Part shown: one piece after another, positions 1 to 8,589 of the stretch
How the letters are laid out: every line of letters begins with the position of its first letter
Position numbering within the stretch: position 1 is the first letter of the stretch
Assembly: GCA_023664305.1 (NCBI GenBank)
Contig: JAMPFT010000001.1
Coordinates: forward strand, 644,671 to 708,670
Origin: a bacterium
GTDB lineage: Bacteria > Bacillota > Clostridia > Lachnospirales > Lachnospiraceae
DNA: 64,000 bases
Direction: 5' to 3'
Program-made: the position numbers and the translations under genes
The notes under the pieces: model-generated
The model's database searches: none
Told to the model about the DNA's origin: nothing
Seen by the model: the letters and a program-made list of their open reading frames with translations, nothing else

Positions 1-560
1 CCCGGCAGCACCACCTCCATCTGTAACACCATATCGTCGATCTTGCCGTATTTTGTGGATACGACGCCGATTCCCCGGTGTGCCAGAAAGCCCCCCACCG
101 TGGAGCAGGTCAGAGAAGAGGGATAATGCATGGTAGCCTTTCCCACCTCGTTTGCCGCCCACTCGATATGCTTGTAGATCGCGCCCGTCCCGCACTCTAT
201 GTACATTCCTTCCGTATTGACTTTATAAATTTTGTTCATTCTCTTTGTGTCGAGAACGATTCCGCCGCACACGGGAAGCGCGCCGCCCTGCGTGCCGCCG
301 CCCGCTCCCCATGTGGTCACGGGAAGCTTATAATAATTGGCAATCTTTAGGACCTTTGAGGTTTCCTCTGCGTTCTCCGGCGCCACCACAAAATCCGCCT
401 CCGGCATTCTTCTCCCCCGGTCCGCCCACATACGCGACAGCCAGTAGTAATCCACGCTGTGCGTGATCCTGTCGATCGGCTTCACGGAGCAGTTTTCTCT
501 TCCCACCGCGTCCTCCAGCTCCGTCAGGATCATGGAAAACAGAAATTCGTTCCTCTCCAT
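1..560 (-). CDS. FAD-linked oxidoreductase, GlcD-like (3' end beyond window)
   Basis: About 186 N-terminal residues are visible and the gene runs off the window start. I translated it from the ATG at 560, which follows an AGGGAG-type ribosome site. The segment WGAGGGTQGGALP and the following GGIVLDTKRMNKI match the FAD-binding PCMH fold (FAD_binding_4) of D-lactate dehydrogenase/glycolate oxidase GlcD, where the glycine-rich loop holds the FAD pyrophosphate. Family members oxidise 2-hydroxy acids or alditols. It is the last visible gene of the unit starting at the 6.6-kb promoter, 44 bp after the isomerase gene, so oxidation of a sugar-derived hydroxy acid is a reasonable inference. The substrate domain is outside the window, so specificity cannot be read. 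Confidence 0.85.
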   Translation of the reverse strand, partial: MERNEFLFSMILTELEDAVGRENCSVKPIDRITHSVDYYWLSRMWADRGRRMPEADFVVAPENAEETSKVLKIANYYKLPVTTWGAGGGTQGGALPVCGGIVLDTKRMNKIYKVNTEGMYIECGTGAIYKHIEWAANEVGKATMHYPSSLTCSTVGGFLAHRGIGVVSTKYGKIDDMVLQMEVVLP

Positions 561-604
561 CGCTTTTTCTCCCTTTCTCTCCTGTTTTATAAACTCCCGG
601 CCCT

Positions 605-2014
605 CTATGCCTTTTTCAGTGTACCGTCCGTCTTCAGATTGGGAAAATACTTGCAGAACTCCCGAAGCTCTTTCGTATAGTCTCCCTCCACCTCGACGAA
701 ATGGTGAATGTACGGCCCGTCCAGAAGCCGGTCCTCCAACGCCTGCAGATCCTTAAATTCTCCCCACAGATAGGTCCCGTGGGTCTCCGGCCCGGGCACG
801 GTCCTGCAGACGTCCGCCAGCATCATATAGCTGCCGTTCTCCTGATCCATCCTCGCCACCGTGTAAACGCCGTCCTTCGCCCGAAACCACTCTCTCTGGT
901 TGACCAAAAGGGCCGGACATTCCGGCGCTTTTACCGACAGCGGAAAAGGGCCGCAGTGCCACAAAAGCTCCGCGTTTCTGTTCTCCGGGTGGCGCACCGT
1001 AAACTCTCCCAGGAAGGGTCTGTTCTTTCCGAATGCCGCCGAGGATAACAGGGCCATGGTCAGCGCGCAGTGCATGTCGCTTTCACAGCTGATCGGGTAT
1101 CCCAAATCGCTTAAGATTCCGTAGACGGCACAGGGCGCAAGCCCGTCAAACATCACGGGCGTCGCCGTCCAGCATTCCGCGCTGATCACATCCAGCCGAA
1201 ACTCCTCAAACAGTCCGATATAAGTGACTGCAAGACACGCCATCCGCTCCAGATACTGCGGCGTCAGATTATCCGTCTGATACCTCGTCCTGAAAATTTC
1301 GACATACTTCCCGATTTCCTCCGCCTTTTCCTCCCGGGCCTTCTGAAAACGGTCCTGCAGAACCGCCAGATTGATCGGAATGATCTTGATCCCGAATTTC
1401 TGCATCAGCTCCCCCTCGTTCCAGATCACGGAGAAAAAGGGCGCCGGCCTCGTTCCCACCTGGCCGACACGCAGACCCGAAAAATTTTTCACCATGCAGG
1501 CCACTCTTGCAAACCGCTCAAAGGCTTCCCGAAACTCGTCGGATTCCACCCTGCAGCACGGAATATGGGAAAAAGGAATGTTGTACCGCTGCAGCTGTCT
1601 GGATACCCCGAACAGTCCGCACTGGGAATCCGTCGGCCGCATTCCGTGCTCATAATATTCGTCGTCTAAGGGCGCCCACAGCAGCACAGGCTTTCCCAGC
1701 GCTCTGGCGATATCCGCGGCAATCTCTTCGTTTCCGAAATTGCAGTTGATGATAAAAACGGCGTCTACCTTTTCCTCCGAAAATCTCTCGATCACCTGTC
1801 CGGCCGACTCGTCGTCAAACATCAGATCATTGCAGCCGATCCCGCGAATATCGACAAATTCAACGTTTTCGTCCGCAAAATGCTTCTCAATATACTCCAC
1901 AAACCGATGGCCTCTCTCCTCCGCCGAAACCCAGGTCAGAAAGGTTTTCGCCGGACGGTTCGTGGTGTTGCGCCTCATAGGCGCGAGTCCGATTTTAATT
2001 TTGTACTGTAGCAT
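605..2014 (-). CDS. L-fucose/L-arabinose isomerase-like protein
   Basis: This 469-residue protein resembles the FucI/AraA superfamily, whose members interconvert aldoses and ketoses at a Mn2+ site. Family-like features are the N-terminal Rossmann-like half (residues about 1-170, with VDAVFIINCNFGNEEIA and GKPVLLWAPLDDEY) and the later segments WTATPVMFDGLAPCAVYGIL and SCESDMHCALTMALLSS, where acidic metal ligands usually lie. It is shorter than E. coli FucI (about 590), like the compact fucose-isomerase-like proteins common in Firmicute glycan loci. A GGGGAAG site precedes the ATG at 2014. It lies 36 bp behind the aldolase gene. An isomerase plus aldolase suggests a complete sugar-to-triose route, but no sugar kinase is visible here. 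The exact substrate is unknown. Confidence 0.75.
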   Translation of the reverse strand: MLQYKIKIGLAPMRRNTTNRPAKTFLTWVSAEERGHRFVEYIEKHFADENVEFVDIRGIGCNDLMFDDESAGQVIERFSEEKVDAVFIINCNFGNEEIAADIARALGKPVLLWAPLDDEYYEHGMRPTDSQCGLFGVSRQLQRYNIPFSHIPCCRVESDEFREAFERFARVACMVKNFSGLRVGQVGTRPAPFFSVIWNEGELMQKFGIKIIPINLAVLQDRFQKAREEKAEEIGKYVEIFRTRYQTDNLTPQYLERMACLAVTYIGLFEEFRLDVISAECWTATPVMFDGLAPCAVYGILSDLGYPISCESDMHCALTMALLSSAAFGKNRPFLGEFTVRHPENRNAELLWHCGPFPLSVKAPECPALLVNQREWFRAKDGVYTVARMDQENGSYMMLADVCRTVPGPETHGTYLWGEFKDLQALEDRLLDGPYIHHFVEVEGDYTKELREFCKYFPNLKTDGTLKKA

Positions 2015-2050
2015 GTCTCTTCCCCGCTGTAAATGTAGTTTCCGAATTGT

Positions 2051-2893
2051 CTATCTTGCTTTCCCGTCCGCCCCCGTCAGACAGATCTTTCTGACCGCCA
2101 GCTCCTTTACCGCCTCGATGGGACGCTTCATAAACAGGTCGATTGCAATACTCCTGTCGGGCGATTTCAGGATTTCCTCCGTGCCGTCGGCAAAGGCGCA
2201 GCACACATCCGTTCCGATGTTCATTTTGCGGATCCCCGCCCGAATCGCTTCCTTTACCTGATGATCCGGAATCCCGGAGCCCCCGTGGAGCACCAGCGGG
2301 ATTCCCCCCGCAGCCTCCCGGATTCTGCCGACCCGTTCCAGATCCAGCTTCGGTTCCTTTTTGTAATGTCCGTGGGCGTTCCCGATCAACACGGCCAGAC
2401 ATGTCACCCCGGTCTGTTTTACAAAGGCCGCGGCCTCCTCAGGATCCGTGTATTCCTCCATCGTATCGTCGTTTACGCTTCCGATATGGCCCAGCTCCCC
2501 TTCCACGCCGACTCCTACGCAGCCGCACAGCTTCACGGCGTCGGCGGTAAGCTGTGCGTTTTCGGCAAAGGGACGGACGGAGCCGTCCAGCATGATACCG
2601 GTTGCTCCCCATCGCAGCGCCCGCATGACTTCCGTTTGCGAGGCTCCGTGATCCAGGTGAAAGCAGACCGGCACGGAGGCCTTTCTCGCCGCGGCGACGA
2701 TGACCGGCGCCAGATAATATCCGCACTCTTCATTGATCAGTCTGGGATACACCTGGAGGATAACCGGCGCTCTTTGCTCCTCCGCCGCCTTCACCACGCC
2801 CATCACGGTCTCCATGTTATACACATTGAAAGCGGGAATGCAAAATCCGCCCTCCTCCGCCAAAGCAATTATTTCCTGCAGCCGAACTAACAT
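2051..2893 (-). CDS. Class II ketose-bisphosphate aldolase
   Basis: A 280-residue zinc aldolase of the fructose/tagatose-bisphosphate family. It shows the N-terminal GGFCIPAFNVYN, the zinc-site segment VCFHLDHGA (Asp and His), LGHIGSVND with the catalytic-loop acidic residues, and LVLHGGSGIPD with the second zinc His and the phosphate-binding glycines. The ATG at 2893 overlaps the end of the GH3 gene by 7 bp and has GGAGGAG in front, so translational coupling is likely. Family members cleave a ketose-1,6-bisphosphate or related ketose phosphate to DHAP and an aldehyde. In this operon the substrate probably comes from sugars released by the GH4 and GH3 enzymes; whether that is tagatose, fructose or another ketose is not readable. 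Confidence 0.9.
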   Translation of the reverse strand: MLVRLQEIIALAEEGGFCIPAFNVYNMETVMGVVKAAEEQRAPVILQVYPRLINEECGYYLAPVIVAAARKASVPVCFHLDHGASQTEVMRALRWGATGIMLDGSVRPFAENAQLTADAVKLCGCVGVGVEGELGHIGSVNDDTMEEYTDPEEAAAFVKQTGVTCLAVLIGNAHGHYKKEPKLDLERVGRIREAAGGIPLVLHGGSGIPDHQVKEAIRAGIRKMNIGTDVCCAFADGTEEILKSPDRSIAIDLFMKRPIEAVKELAVRKICLTGADGKAR

Positions 2894-5157
2894 GACTCTT
2901 TCTCCTCCTCCGCTTCCGTTTCCACTTCCGCCCGCAGCGGCAGATTCGGATTGGAACCGGCCAAAATCGTAACCTTTGCCGCTTCCACCTCATACTTTTC
3001 CTTTTGCGAGTAAATCCTTAATTCGTCAAACCCGAGCTTAAATTCCACCTTTTTGGTTTCATGGGGCCTGAATTTAAGCTTTCGGTATCCCTTCAGCTCC
3101 AGCGTCCTTCGCCGGACGGTGTTGCCGCTTCCCTTTATGTACAGCTGTACCGTTTCCATGCCCTCTACCGGGGAAACGTTGCTCACCGTCACCGTTACCA
3201 GAAATCTGTTCTTCGCCTGCTTTTCCACGCAGATATCGTCGTATTCGAATTTGGAATAGGACAGTCCGTAGCCGAAGGGATACAGCACCTTCTTCTCTAC
3301 ATCCTGATAGTTGTAGCTGTGATCGTCCTCGATCACACCGTCTTTGCGGACGCCGATCCGGTTATAGTAGACAGGCAGACAGCCCGCGGACGTCGGGATC
3401 GAGACAGACAGCCTGCCCGAAGGATTTACCTTTCCCGTCAGGATATCGAACAGGGCATCGGCTCCCTGCTGGCCCGAGTACCACACCGCGAGCAGCGCGT
3501 CGGAAAGCCGGTCGGCCTCGTTGAGGATATAAGGGCGTCCCGCGACCAGAACCGCGATGACCGGCTTCCCCGTCTCCTTCAGCTTTCTCAAAAACTCCTC
3601 CTGATTTCCGGGAAGCCTTAAATCCGCCACGTCAACGCCCTCGCCGCAGTCCACATAGCTGTCTGAGGATACCATGCCGCCGCTCTTTTTGTCGTAAACC
3701 GCTTTCCCTACAAAGCCGGAGGAATTTCCGCCGACGGTAACGATTGCCACATCGCAGTCTTTGTACAGCGCAAGCGCGTGCCCGAAATCCTCCGTGCTTC
3801 CCTCAAAATCCCAGCCTGCCGAATAACTGCACGCCGCAAAGCCCTCCTCGAACCGCTGTCTTATGCTTCGGTTTTCCTGCTCGGAGCGAAACGCGGTATA
3901 GGAGCCCAGCTGATAGTAAACGCTTGTGGCGTGAACGCCGAAAAGGGCTACCCTGGTCTCCGCCTTCAGGGGAAGAATCCCGTTGTTTTTCAACAACACC
4001 GCCGACTGCGCGGACGCCTCGTAGGAAAGCTTCTTTTGCTCGCCGGAGGCCAGATATTCCTGCAGGCCGTTGTCCTCCTCCAGATAGGGATGATCGAAAA
4101 GCCCCAGCTCAAGCTTCTTCTCCAGGATTCTCAAAACGGCCCTGTCAACATACCGCTCCTCGATGATTCCGTTTTCCACCGCCCCCACGAGGCTTTCATA
4201 AACCCCCTGATCCGCAAGGCTTAAATCCACGCCGGAGGAAAGGGCAAGAGCCGCTCCCTTCTCATCCTCCAGCCCCATCTGCTCGTTGTTGCGCCTGAGG
4301 GCGTAGCCGTCGGACAAAACGATGCCGTCAAATCCGTATTCGTCCCGCAGCACATCGTTCAACAAATAAGAATTTACATGACAGGGAATCCCGTCCACGG
4401 CGTTATAGGCCGCCATAAAGACATCCGCCCCCTGCTGCACCGCCTTTTCCACGGAGGGGAAATAGATATCGTGCAGCTCCCGCTTCCCGATATTGACCTC
4501 CGCCGTATTCAGGCCACCGTTTCCGTCGCCCGTGCCGCAATAATGCTTACAGCAGATCAACGGCCCTTCTTCCTTAAAGCCCCTGACGCCGCTCTCCACA
4601 TAACGGGACGCCAGATACGGATCCTCCGAATAAAACTCCTCGGTTCTCCCCCAGCGCGGATCCCTCGCCATATCCAGCATGGTGACAAACCCCATATGGT
4701 TCCCCGACAGCTTGATTTCCCTGCCCACGGTTTTCATGATTTCGCCGTAAAGCTCATCGTTAAACATACATCCCAGCGCCAGGTTCGTCGGGAACATTTC
4801 GCTTCCCAGCGCGTGGACGCCGTGGTTTGCCTCCACCTCGATCAATACGGGAATCGGCACTCTGGAATGCTCCAGCACATACTTCTGAATCCGGTTTGCG
4901 GCCTTCACCCGCTGTCCGGGCATGATTCCGGTTTCCCAGTCATGCGTCGTAAAAAGATCGGCCCGCAGAATGTTCGAGAGCGCTCCGAACGCCCCGTACT
5001 CCTCCACAAACCTTTTCAGCTCGTCGCTTAAGATAAACTCGTCGCCTTTCCGCTCAAAGCAGCGGTAGCCCGCCACCGTCTGCGAAAGCTGTCCTACCTT
5101 TTCCTTTAAGGTCAGCTGTGAAAGAATTTCCCTGGCTCTTTCCTGATACTTTCCCAT
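2887..5157 (-). CDS. Glycoside hydrolase family 3 (beta-glycosidase)
   Basis: A 756-residue GH3 enzyme. The (beta/alpha)8 domain occupies residues about 1-340: MLDMARDPRWGRTEEFYSED is the hallmark substrate-binding stretch, ICCKHYCGTGDGNGG carries the Lys-His pair, and FDGIVLSDGYALRR contains the nucleophile Asp (Gly follows it instead of the usual Trp). The alpha/beta sandwich follows (VALFGVHA, about 395-600) and a C-terminal fibronectin-III-like domain (VTVSNVSPVEGMETVQLY, about 650-740). There is no signal peptide, so it is cytoplasmic and acts on imported oligosaccharides. I prefer the ATG at 5157 (AGGGGA upstream) over 5169. It follows the GH4 gene by about 30 bp. Beta-glucosidase, beta-xylosidase and alpha-arabinosidase activities all occur in GH3. 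Confidence 0.92.
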   Translation of the reverse strand: MGKYQERAREILSQLTLKEKVGQLSQTVAGYRCFERKGDEFILSDELKRFVEEYGAFGALSNILRADLFTTHDWETGIMPGQRVKAANRIQKYVLEHSRVPIPVLIEVEANHGVHALGSEMFPTNLALGCMFNDELYGEIMKTVGREIKLSGNHMGFVTMLDMARDPRWGRTEEFYSEDPYLASRYVESGVRGFKEEGPLICCKHYCGTGDGNGGLNTAEVNIGKRELHDIYFPSVEKAVQQGADVFMAAYNAVDGIPCHVNSYLLNDVLRDEYGFDGIVLSDGYALRRNNEQMGLEDEKGAALALSSGVDLSLADQGVYESLVGAVENGIIEERYVDRAVLRILEKKLELGLFDHPYLEEDNGLQEYLASGEQKKLSYEASAQSAVLLKNNGILPLKAETRVALFGVHATSVYYQLGSYTAFRSEQENRSIRQRFEEGFAACSYSAGWDFEGSTEDFGHALALYKDCDVAIVTVGGNSSGFVGKAVYDKKSGGMVSSDSYVDCGEGVDVADLRLPGNQEEFLRKLKETGKPVIAVLVAGRPYILNEADRLSDALLAVWYSGQQGADALFDILTGKVNPSGRLSVSIPTSAGCLPVYYNRIGVRKDGVIEDDHSYNYQDVEKKVLYPFGYGLSYSKFEYDDICVEKQAKNRFLVTVTVSNVSPVEGMETVQLYIKGSGNTVRRRTLELKGYRKLKFRPHETKKVEFKLGFDELRIYSQKEKYEVEAAKVTILAGSNPNLPLRAEVETEAEEEKESC

Positions 5158-5189
5158 GTTTCCCCTCATTCCGCCGCACGCGCGTACTT

Positions 5190-6509
5190 TTATGTATAAT
5201 CTCCCAGATACTCCTGATTCTTTTCAAAAATTTCATCGCACATGTCTTTTATTTCTTCCAGAGAACAGACCGCGGAGGCCAGCGGATCCAGATACACCGC
5301 CTGATATACCGCCTCCCTGCTTTTCTTCATCGCCGCCTCCACCACAAGGTTTTCGATGCGCGCCGTCGTATTGACAAGGATGGCCAGATGCGCCGGCAGC
5401 TCTCCCGCAATCGTAGTTTTAAAGCCCATGCGGTCCGCGACCACGGGAACCTCCACGCAGCAGTCCCAGGGAAGATTCGGGATGGAGCCGTGATTGATCA
5501 CGTTCCCGTTAAACAAAAAGGGCCTGCCGTCTCCCAGCCGTGCGTTAAAGATGTCCGCCGCATACTCGATGCTCTTCTTTCTGTCTACCTCCTGCTCCAG
5601 AAAATCCTCGTACTGCTTCCGCCAGTCTGCCTTTCTCTCCAGCCTTAACTGCAGCGAAAAAGCGTGCTCTCCCGGATTCCAGCAGCTGTTCTCTCCCCGG
5701 GAGCAGTATTTCTTTACCAGATCCGGACGCTTCCGAAACCACTGGTTGTATTCCGAATTGTGTCCGCTGGACTCTGTCACATAATAGCCGAGCTTTGAGA
5801 ACATCTCGTTTCTCACATACTCCTTTTCAAAATGCTCCCTGTCCTTTAAATACTCCCTAAGCCGCGGGTACAGGTCCTCTCCCTTGTGGGAAAGCTCCGT
5901 ATAAAACGCCTGATGGTTGACGCCCTTGCACAGATAATTGATCTCCTCTGCCGGGACCTCCAGCCACTGCGCCAGCATCCTCACGGTTCCCTGTACGCTG
6001 TGGCACAGTCCGGTGACCTCCACGTTCGCATACTTTTGCATGGCGTTGCACAGAATGGCCATCGGATTGGTGTAGTTTAAAAACACCGCCCTCGGACAGT
6101 ATCTTTCAATATCCCGGCAGATATCCAGCAAAAGCGGGATGTTGCGGAGCCCGCGGAAGATCCCCGACACGCTTCTCGTATCTCCCACGTTGATATCCAC
6201 CCCGTATTTCATGGGAATCTCTATCTCATGCCGCCAGACCTCCACATCCCCGTTAAACACGGTACACAACACGCCGTCCGCCCCCTTTAAGGCTTCCGCC
6301 CGGTCTGTCGTAGTAAGGATTCTGCACTCCGGACAGTTCATGGCATCCCTGATCTTTCTGCAGATTTTTTCCATATACGCAAGATGCGCGGGATTGATAT
6401 CCATCAGCCTTACCTCGCAGTCCCGAAAGGCGTCAAACGTGAGCAGATCTCTCAGGCAGCTTGTCGTAAACTGCAGACTTCCTGCGCCGATAAAAGCAAA
6501 TTTTGTCAT
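5190..6509 (-). CDS. melA: GH4 NAD-dependent glycosidase, MelA-like
   Basis: A 439-residue GH4 enzyme. These use NAD+ and Mn2+ in a redox-elimination mechanism. The N-terminus FAFIGAGSLQFTT is the dinucleotide-binding loop; LNYTNPMAILCNA, GLCHSVQGT and KGVNHQAF carry the Asn, Cys-His and Asn-His metal/substrate residues; and GYYVTESSGHNSEYNQWF and NLPWDCCVEVPVV closely resemble alpha-galactosidase MelA. It is less like LplD, the alpha-galacturonidase associated with similar importers in Bacillus. First gene of its unit, with a strong purine-rich ribosome site and the shared-box promoter at 6578-6643. Likely hydrolyses an alpha-galactoside-type (possibly alpha-galacturonide) oligomer inside the cell; the exact sugar is an inference. 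Confidence 0.88.
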   Translation of the reverse strand: MTKFAFIGAGSLQFTTSCLRDLLTFDAFRDCEVRLMDINPAHLAYMEKICRKIRDAMNCPECRILTTTDRAEALKGADGVLCTVFNGDVEVWRHEIEIPMKYGVDINVGDTRSVSGIFRGLRNIPLLLDICRDIERYCPRAVFLNYTNPMAILCNAMQKYANVEVTGLCHSVQGTVRMLAQWLEVPAEEINYLCKGVNHQAFYTELSHKGEDLYPRLREYLKDREHFEKEYVRNEMFSKLGYYVTESSGHNSEYNQWFRKRPDLVKKYCSRGENSCWNPGEHAFSLQLRLERKADWRKQYEDFLEQEVDRKKSIEYAADIFNARLGDGRPFLFNGNVINHGSIPNLPWDCCVEVPVVADRMGFKTTIAGELPAHLAILVNTTARIENLVVEAAMKKSREAVYQAVYLDPLASAVCSLEEIKDMCDEIFEKNQEYLGDYT

Positions 6510-6577
6510 GACAGTTTCCTTCCCTCCCTTCCTTTTTTCATGCTTTTGTGTACACAGTCACATTTCTTTCTGAATTT

Positions 6578-6643
6578 ATTGTATTTTTTCCCGTTGTTTT
6601 TACCAAGAGAAACTTTTCGGTTTTTGCGGTAATTTTTAGCACA
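6578..6643 (-). promoter_or_regulatory. Promoter with conserved upstream box, GH4-GH3 operon
   Basis: Read on the minus strand: -35 TTGGTA (6601-6606), 17-bp spacer, -10 TACAAT (6578-6583). Immediately upstream, 6605-6643 contains TGTGCTAAAAA, then CCGAAA and CTCTTG, which align nearly column for column with the box at 15085-15123 in front of the importer operon. The contact with the -35 fits an activator of the AraC-output type, and the locus encodes a YesN-like regulator. The promoter call is from hexamer matches; the operator assignment is inference. Confidence 0.7.
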
Positions 6644-6658
6644 GAATGCACTTTCCGA

Positions 6659-7345
6659 TCACCGCGCCGTCCGCAGCCTGACCTCCCCTTCCATGGCCTC
6701 CCAGAACCGCTCCGCGATCTGACGCATCCCCTCGTCCCCGGGATGGTTAAATTTTCCGTGGGTTTCCTCTTTTTCCCGGATATCCCCCAGCGGAATATAG
6801 GTGTCCCTGTATTTTTCGCACACGGCCCTCTTCTCCCGGTCCAGCAGGGGCCTGCTGTAAAAGCCCTCCGCTATGTAAACCTTTGCCGCTCCGCCGTTGC
6901 TCAAAAAATTCCGCAGCTTTTCAAACGCCCCGCCAAACGTGACCGGCAGCCCCGCCCGCTCTTCGTCGGACAGCCGGTCGTAATCCTTGTTTACGTTTGC
7001 CCCGAAAAAGAAGAGCGCAAGCTCCGCCCGGAAATCTGCTGCCGCCCGATATGCCTCTTCCACATCCGTCTCCTGAAAGCTTCTCTCAAAATCCGCCACC
7101 TGGGCAATCGCGTACGCCGCGTTTTCATCGTATTTTCTTACCTTTTCCATCAACAGATGCACATAATCCCGTTCGGGACAGGACGCCGCCATGCCGCAGT
7201 CCGAAAACCACCCGATGGATTCCTTCGGCGCGTGCTTTGTGATGGAATTTCCCACAAACAGGATCCGTATCCCCGTATTTTCGTGGATAAAAACATTTTT
7301 TGCATTCTGTCCCCATGACGGGACAATATTTTCCTGCCAGTTCAT
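6659..7345 (-). CDS. SGNH/GDSL-family hydrolase (probable carbohydrate esterase)
   Basis: A 228-residue protein of the SGNH hydrolase fold. Block I is ILFVGNSITKHAP with the nucleophile Ser in GNS, a block-III-like FFFGANVNKDYD follows, and block V is FNHPGDEGM with the catalytic Asp-His pair in reverse-read DxxH-like spacing (His before Pro-Gly-Asp here, as in several esterase subfamilies). No signal peptide, so cytoplasmic. The start at 7345 gives an ATGA overlap with the stop of the GH105 gene, and GAGAGG precedes it; an upstream GTG at 7354 is less well placed. In pectin-type loci such enzymes remove acetyl groups from imported rhamnogalacturonan oligomers; that role is inferred from context. 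Confidence 0.75.
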   Translation of the reverse strand: MNWQENIVPSWGQNAKNVFIHENTGIRILFVGNSITKHAPKESIGWFSDCGMAASCPERDYVHLLMEKVRKYDENAAYAIAQVADFERSFQETDVEEAYRAAADFRAELALFFFGANVNKDYDRLSDEERAGLPVTFGGAFEKLRNFLSNGGAAKVYIAEGFYSRPLLDREKRAVCEKYRDTYIPLGDIREKEETHGKFNHPGDEGMRQIAERFWEAMEGEVRLRTAR

Positions 7346-8589
7346 CCTGCCCACCTCTCATAGCGCTCCAGCTCCGCACACATCAGAAGGAAAGCGCCCA
7401 CTCCGTGCAGATCGTTTTTCGTCTGCGGGCGGTTGATATAATGCTCATAGGTGCCCTCGTCGATACAGGTCCCGATACACACTCTGTCGATGACAGGAAA
7501 CCCTTCCTCATCCCAGGAAAGGGCGTCTGTAATCCCCTGATATCCTTTCCGCATCACCTGTTCGTACCTTTTATCGATCACGCCGTTTCGGATCGCCGCC
7601 GCATAGGCGCAGAGAAACAGATTCGTGCAGGAGCTTTCCACCCAGTTGTCCTCCCGGTCGGGCCGATCCAACACCTGAAACCACATACCGGTTTCGGGAT
7701 CCTGCCAGTTTGCCAGCGCTTCCAGCAGCTCCCGCCCGATCTGCTTCAATCTTCCAACCGCCGGATGCCCGGACGGCAGAAGCTCCAGCGTCTGCAGGAC
7801 CGCCACGGCATACCACCCTACCGCCCTTCCCCAGATCTGTCCGGAAAGCCCCGTTTCCGGATCGGCCCAGGGCGCTTTTTTGGACTCGTCCCAGCCGTGA
7901 AAATAGAGTCCTGTCTTTGGATCCAGCATACGGTCGTTCATGATAAAAATCTGGTTTACCGCCCGTTCCCTCAAAACCGGGCATCCGAATTTTTGGTCGT
8001 ACAAAAGACAGAGCGGAGCCGCCATATAAGCGCCGTCCAGCCACATCTGATAAGGCTGTCCCAGCATATGCCAGTATCCCCCGGCCAGGTTCACCGGATA
8101 ATACAGCATGGACTGCGTCACCGTCTCGATTGCCTTTCGGTATCTCTCCTCCCCCGTGTACTCATAAAGCTGATATAACAGGATGGCCGGCTGTCTGTTA
8201 TCCAGCCTTGTAAGCGCCGTCCGCTGCAGAAAGGGAGCCTCATCCCTGCGGTACTCATGGCAAAAGCCCGGAATCTCCCCGTCAGGCCCTGTCACGGCGT
8301 CCACATAACGCTTTACATACCGAAAGTACCTCTCGTCCCCGCACAGCTCATACACACGCTGCATCCCCGACAGAAAAACTCCCTGATGGTAAAAAAATGC
8401 TCCCTCCGGCGGAAGCCTGTCCGCCTCGTACCGATGCATCATGGCGTCACACGCCTTTTTTGCGTACTCCAGCGGCGTCTTCGGCGTCTTCGGCTTCCTC
8501 TCCTTCCTGTCTGTCTGCTCCGGCTTTTTCACCTCTATCTCCTTCGTCTTCCTTCGCCCCGTTTTCTCCGTCTCTGTCTTCGTCTCCAT
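7342..8589 (-). CDS. GH105 unsaturated glycuronyl hydrolase (YteR/YesR type)
   Basis: The catalytic domain (about 380 residues) is an (alpha/alpha)6 barrel of GH105: FFYHQGVFLSGMQRVYELCG, YQMWLDGAYMAAPLC with the probable catalytic Asp in WLDG, GQIWGRAVGWYAVA, and DNWVESSCTNLF. Family members remove the 4,5-unsaturated uronic acid left at the end of oligomers by pectate or rhamnogalacturonan lyases. No signal peptide, so it works in the cytoplasm. The ATG at 8589 has a well-placed GGAGGA and overlaps the 3' end of the kinase gene by 143 bp. That start adds a basic, Lys/Thr/Glu-rich tail of about 37 residues before the conserved domain, encoded in a purine-rich tract. The true start could be lower. 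Confidence 0.88.
   Translation of the reverse strand: METKTETEKTGRRKTKEIEVKKPEQTDRKERKPKTPKTPLEYAKKACDAMMHRYEADRLPPEGAFFYHQGVFLSGMQRVYELCGDERYFRYVKRYVDAVTGPDGEIPGFCHEYRRDEAPFLQRTALTRLDNRQPAILLYQLYEYTGEERYRKAIETVTQSMLYYPVNLAGGYWHMLGQPYQMWLDGAYMAAPLCLLYDQKFGCPVLRERAVNQIFIMNDRMLDPKTGLYFHGWDESKKAPWADPETGLSGQIWGRAVGWYAVAVLQTLELLPSGHPAVGRLKQIGRELLEALANWQDPETGMWFQVLDRPDREDNWVESSCTNLFLCAYAAAIRNGVIDKRYEQVMRKGYQGITDALSWDEEGFPVIDRVCIGTCIDEGTYEHYINRPQTKNDLHGVGAFLLMCAELERYERWAG

Noticed and set aside
5190-6509. GH4 protein as LplD alpha-galacturonidase because of the Lpl-type importer
   Set aside because: The CHSVQGT and GYYVTESSGHNSEY segments match MelA better than LplD, so only a MelA-like label is given; a galacturonide substrate remains possible.
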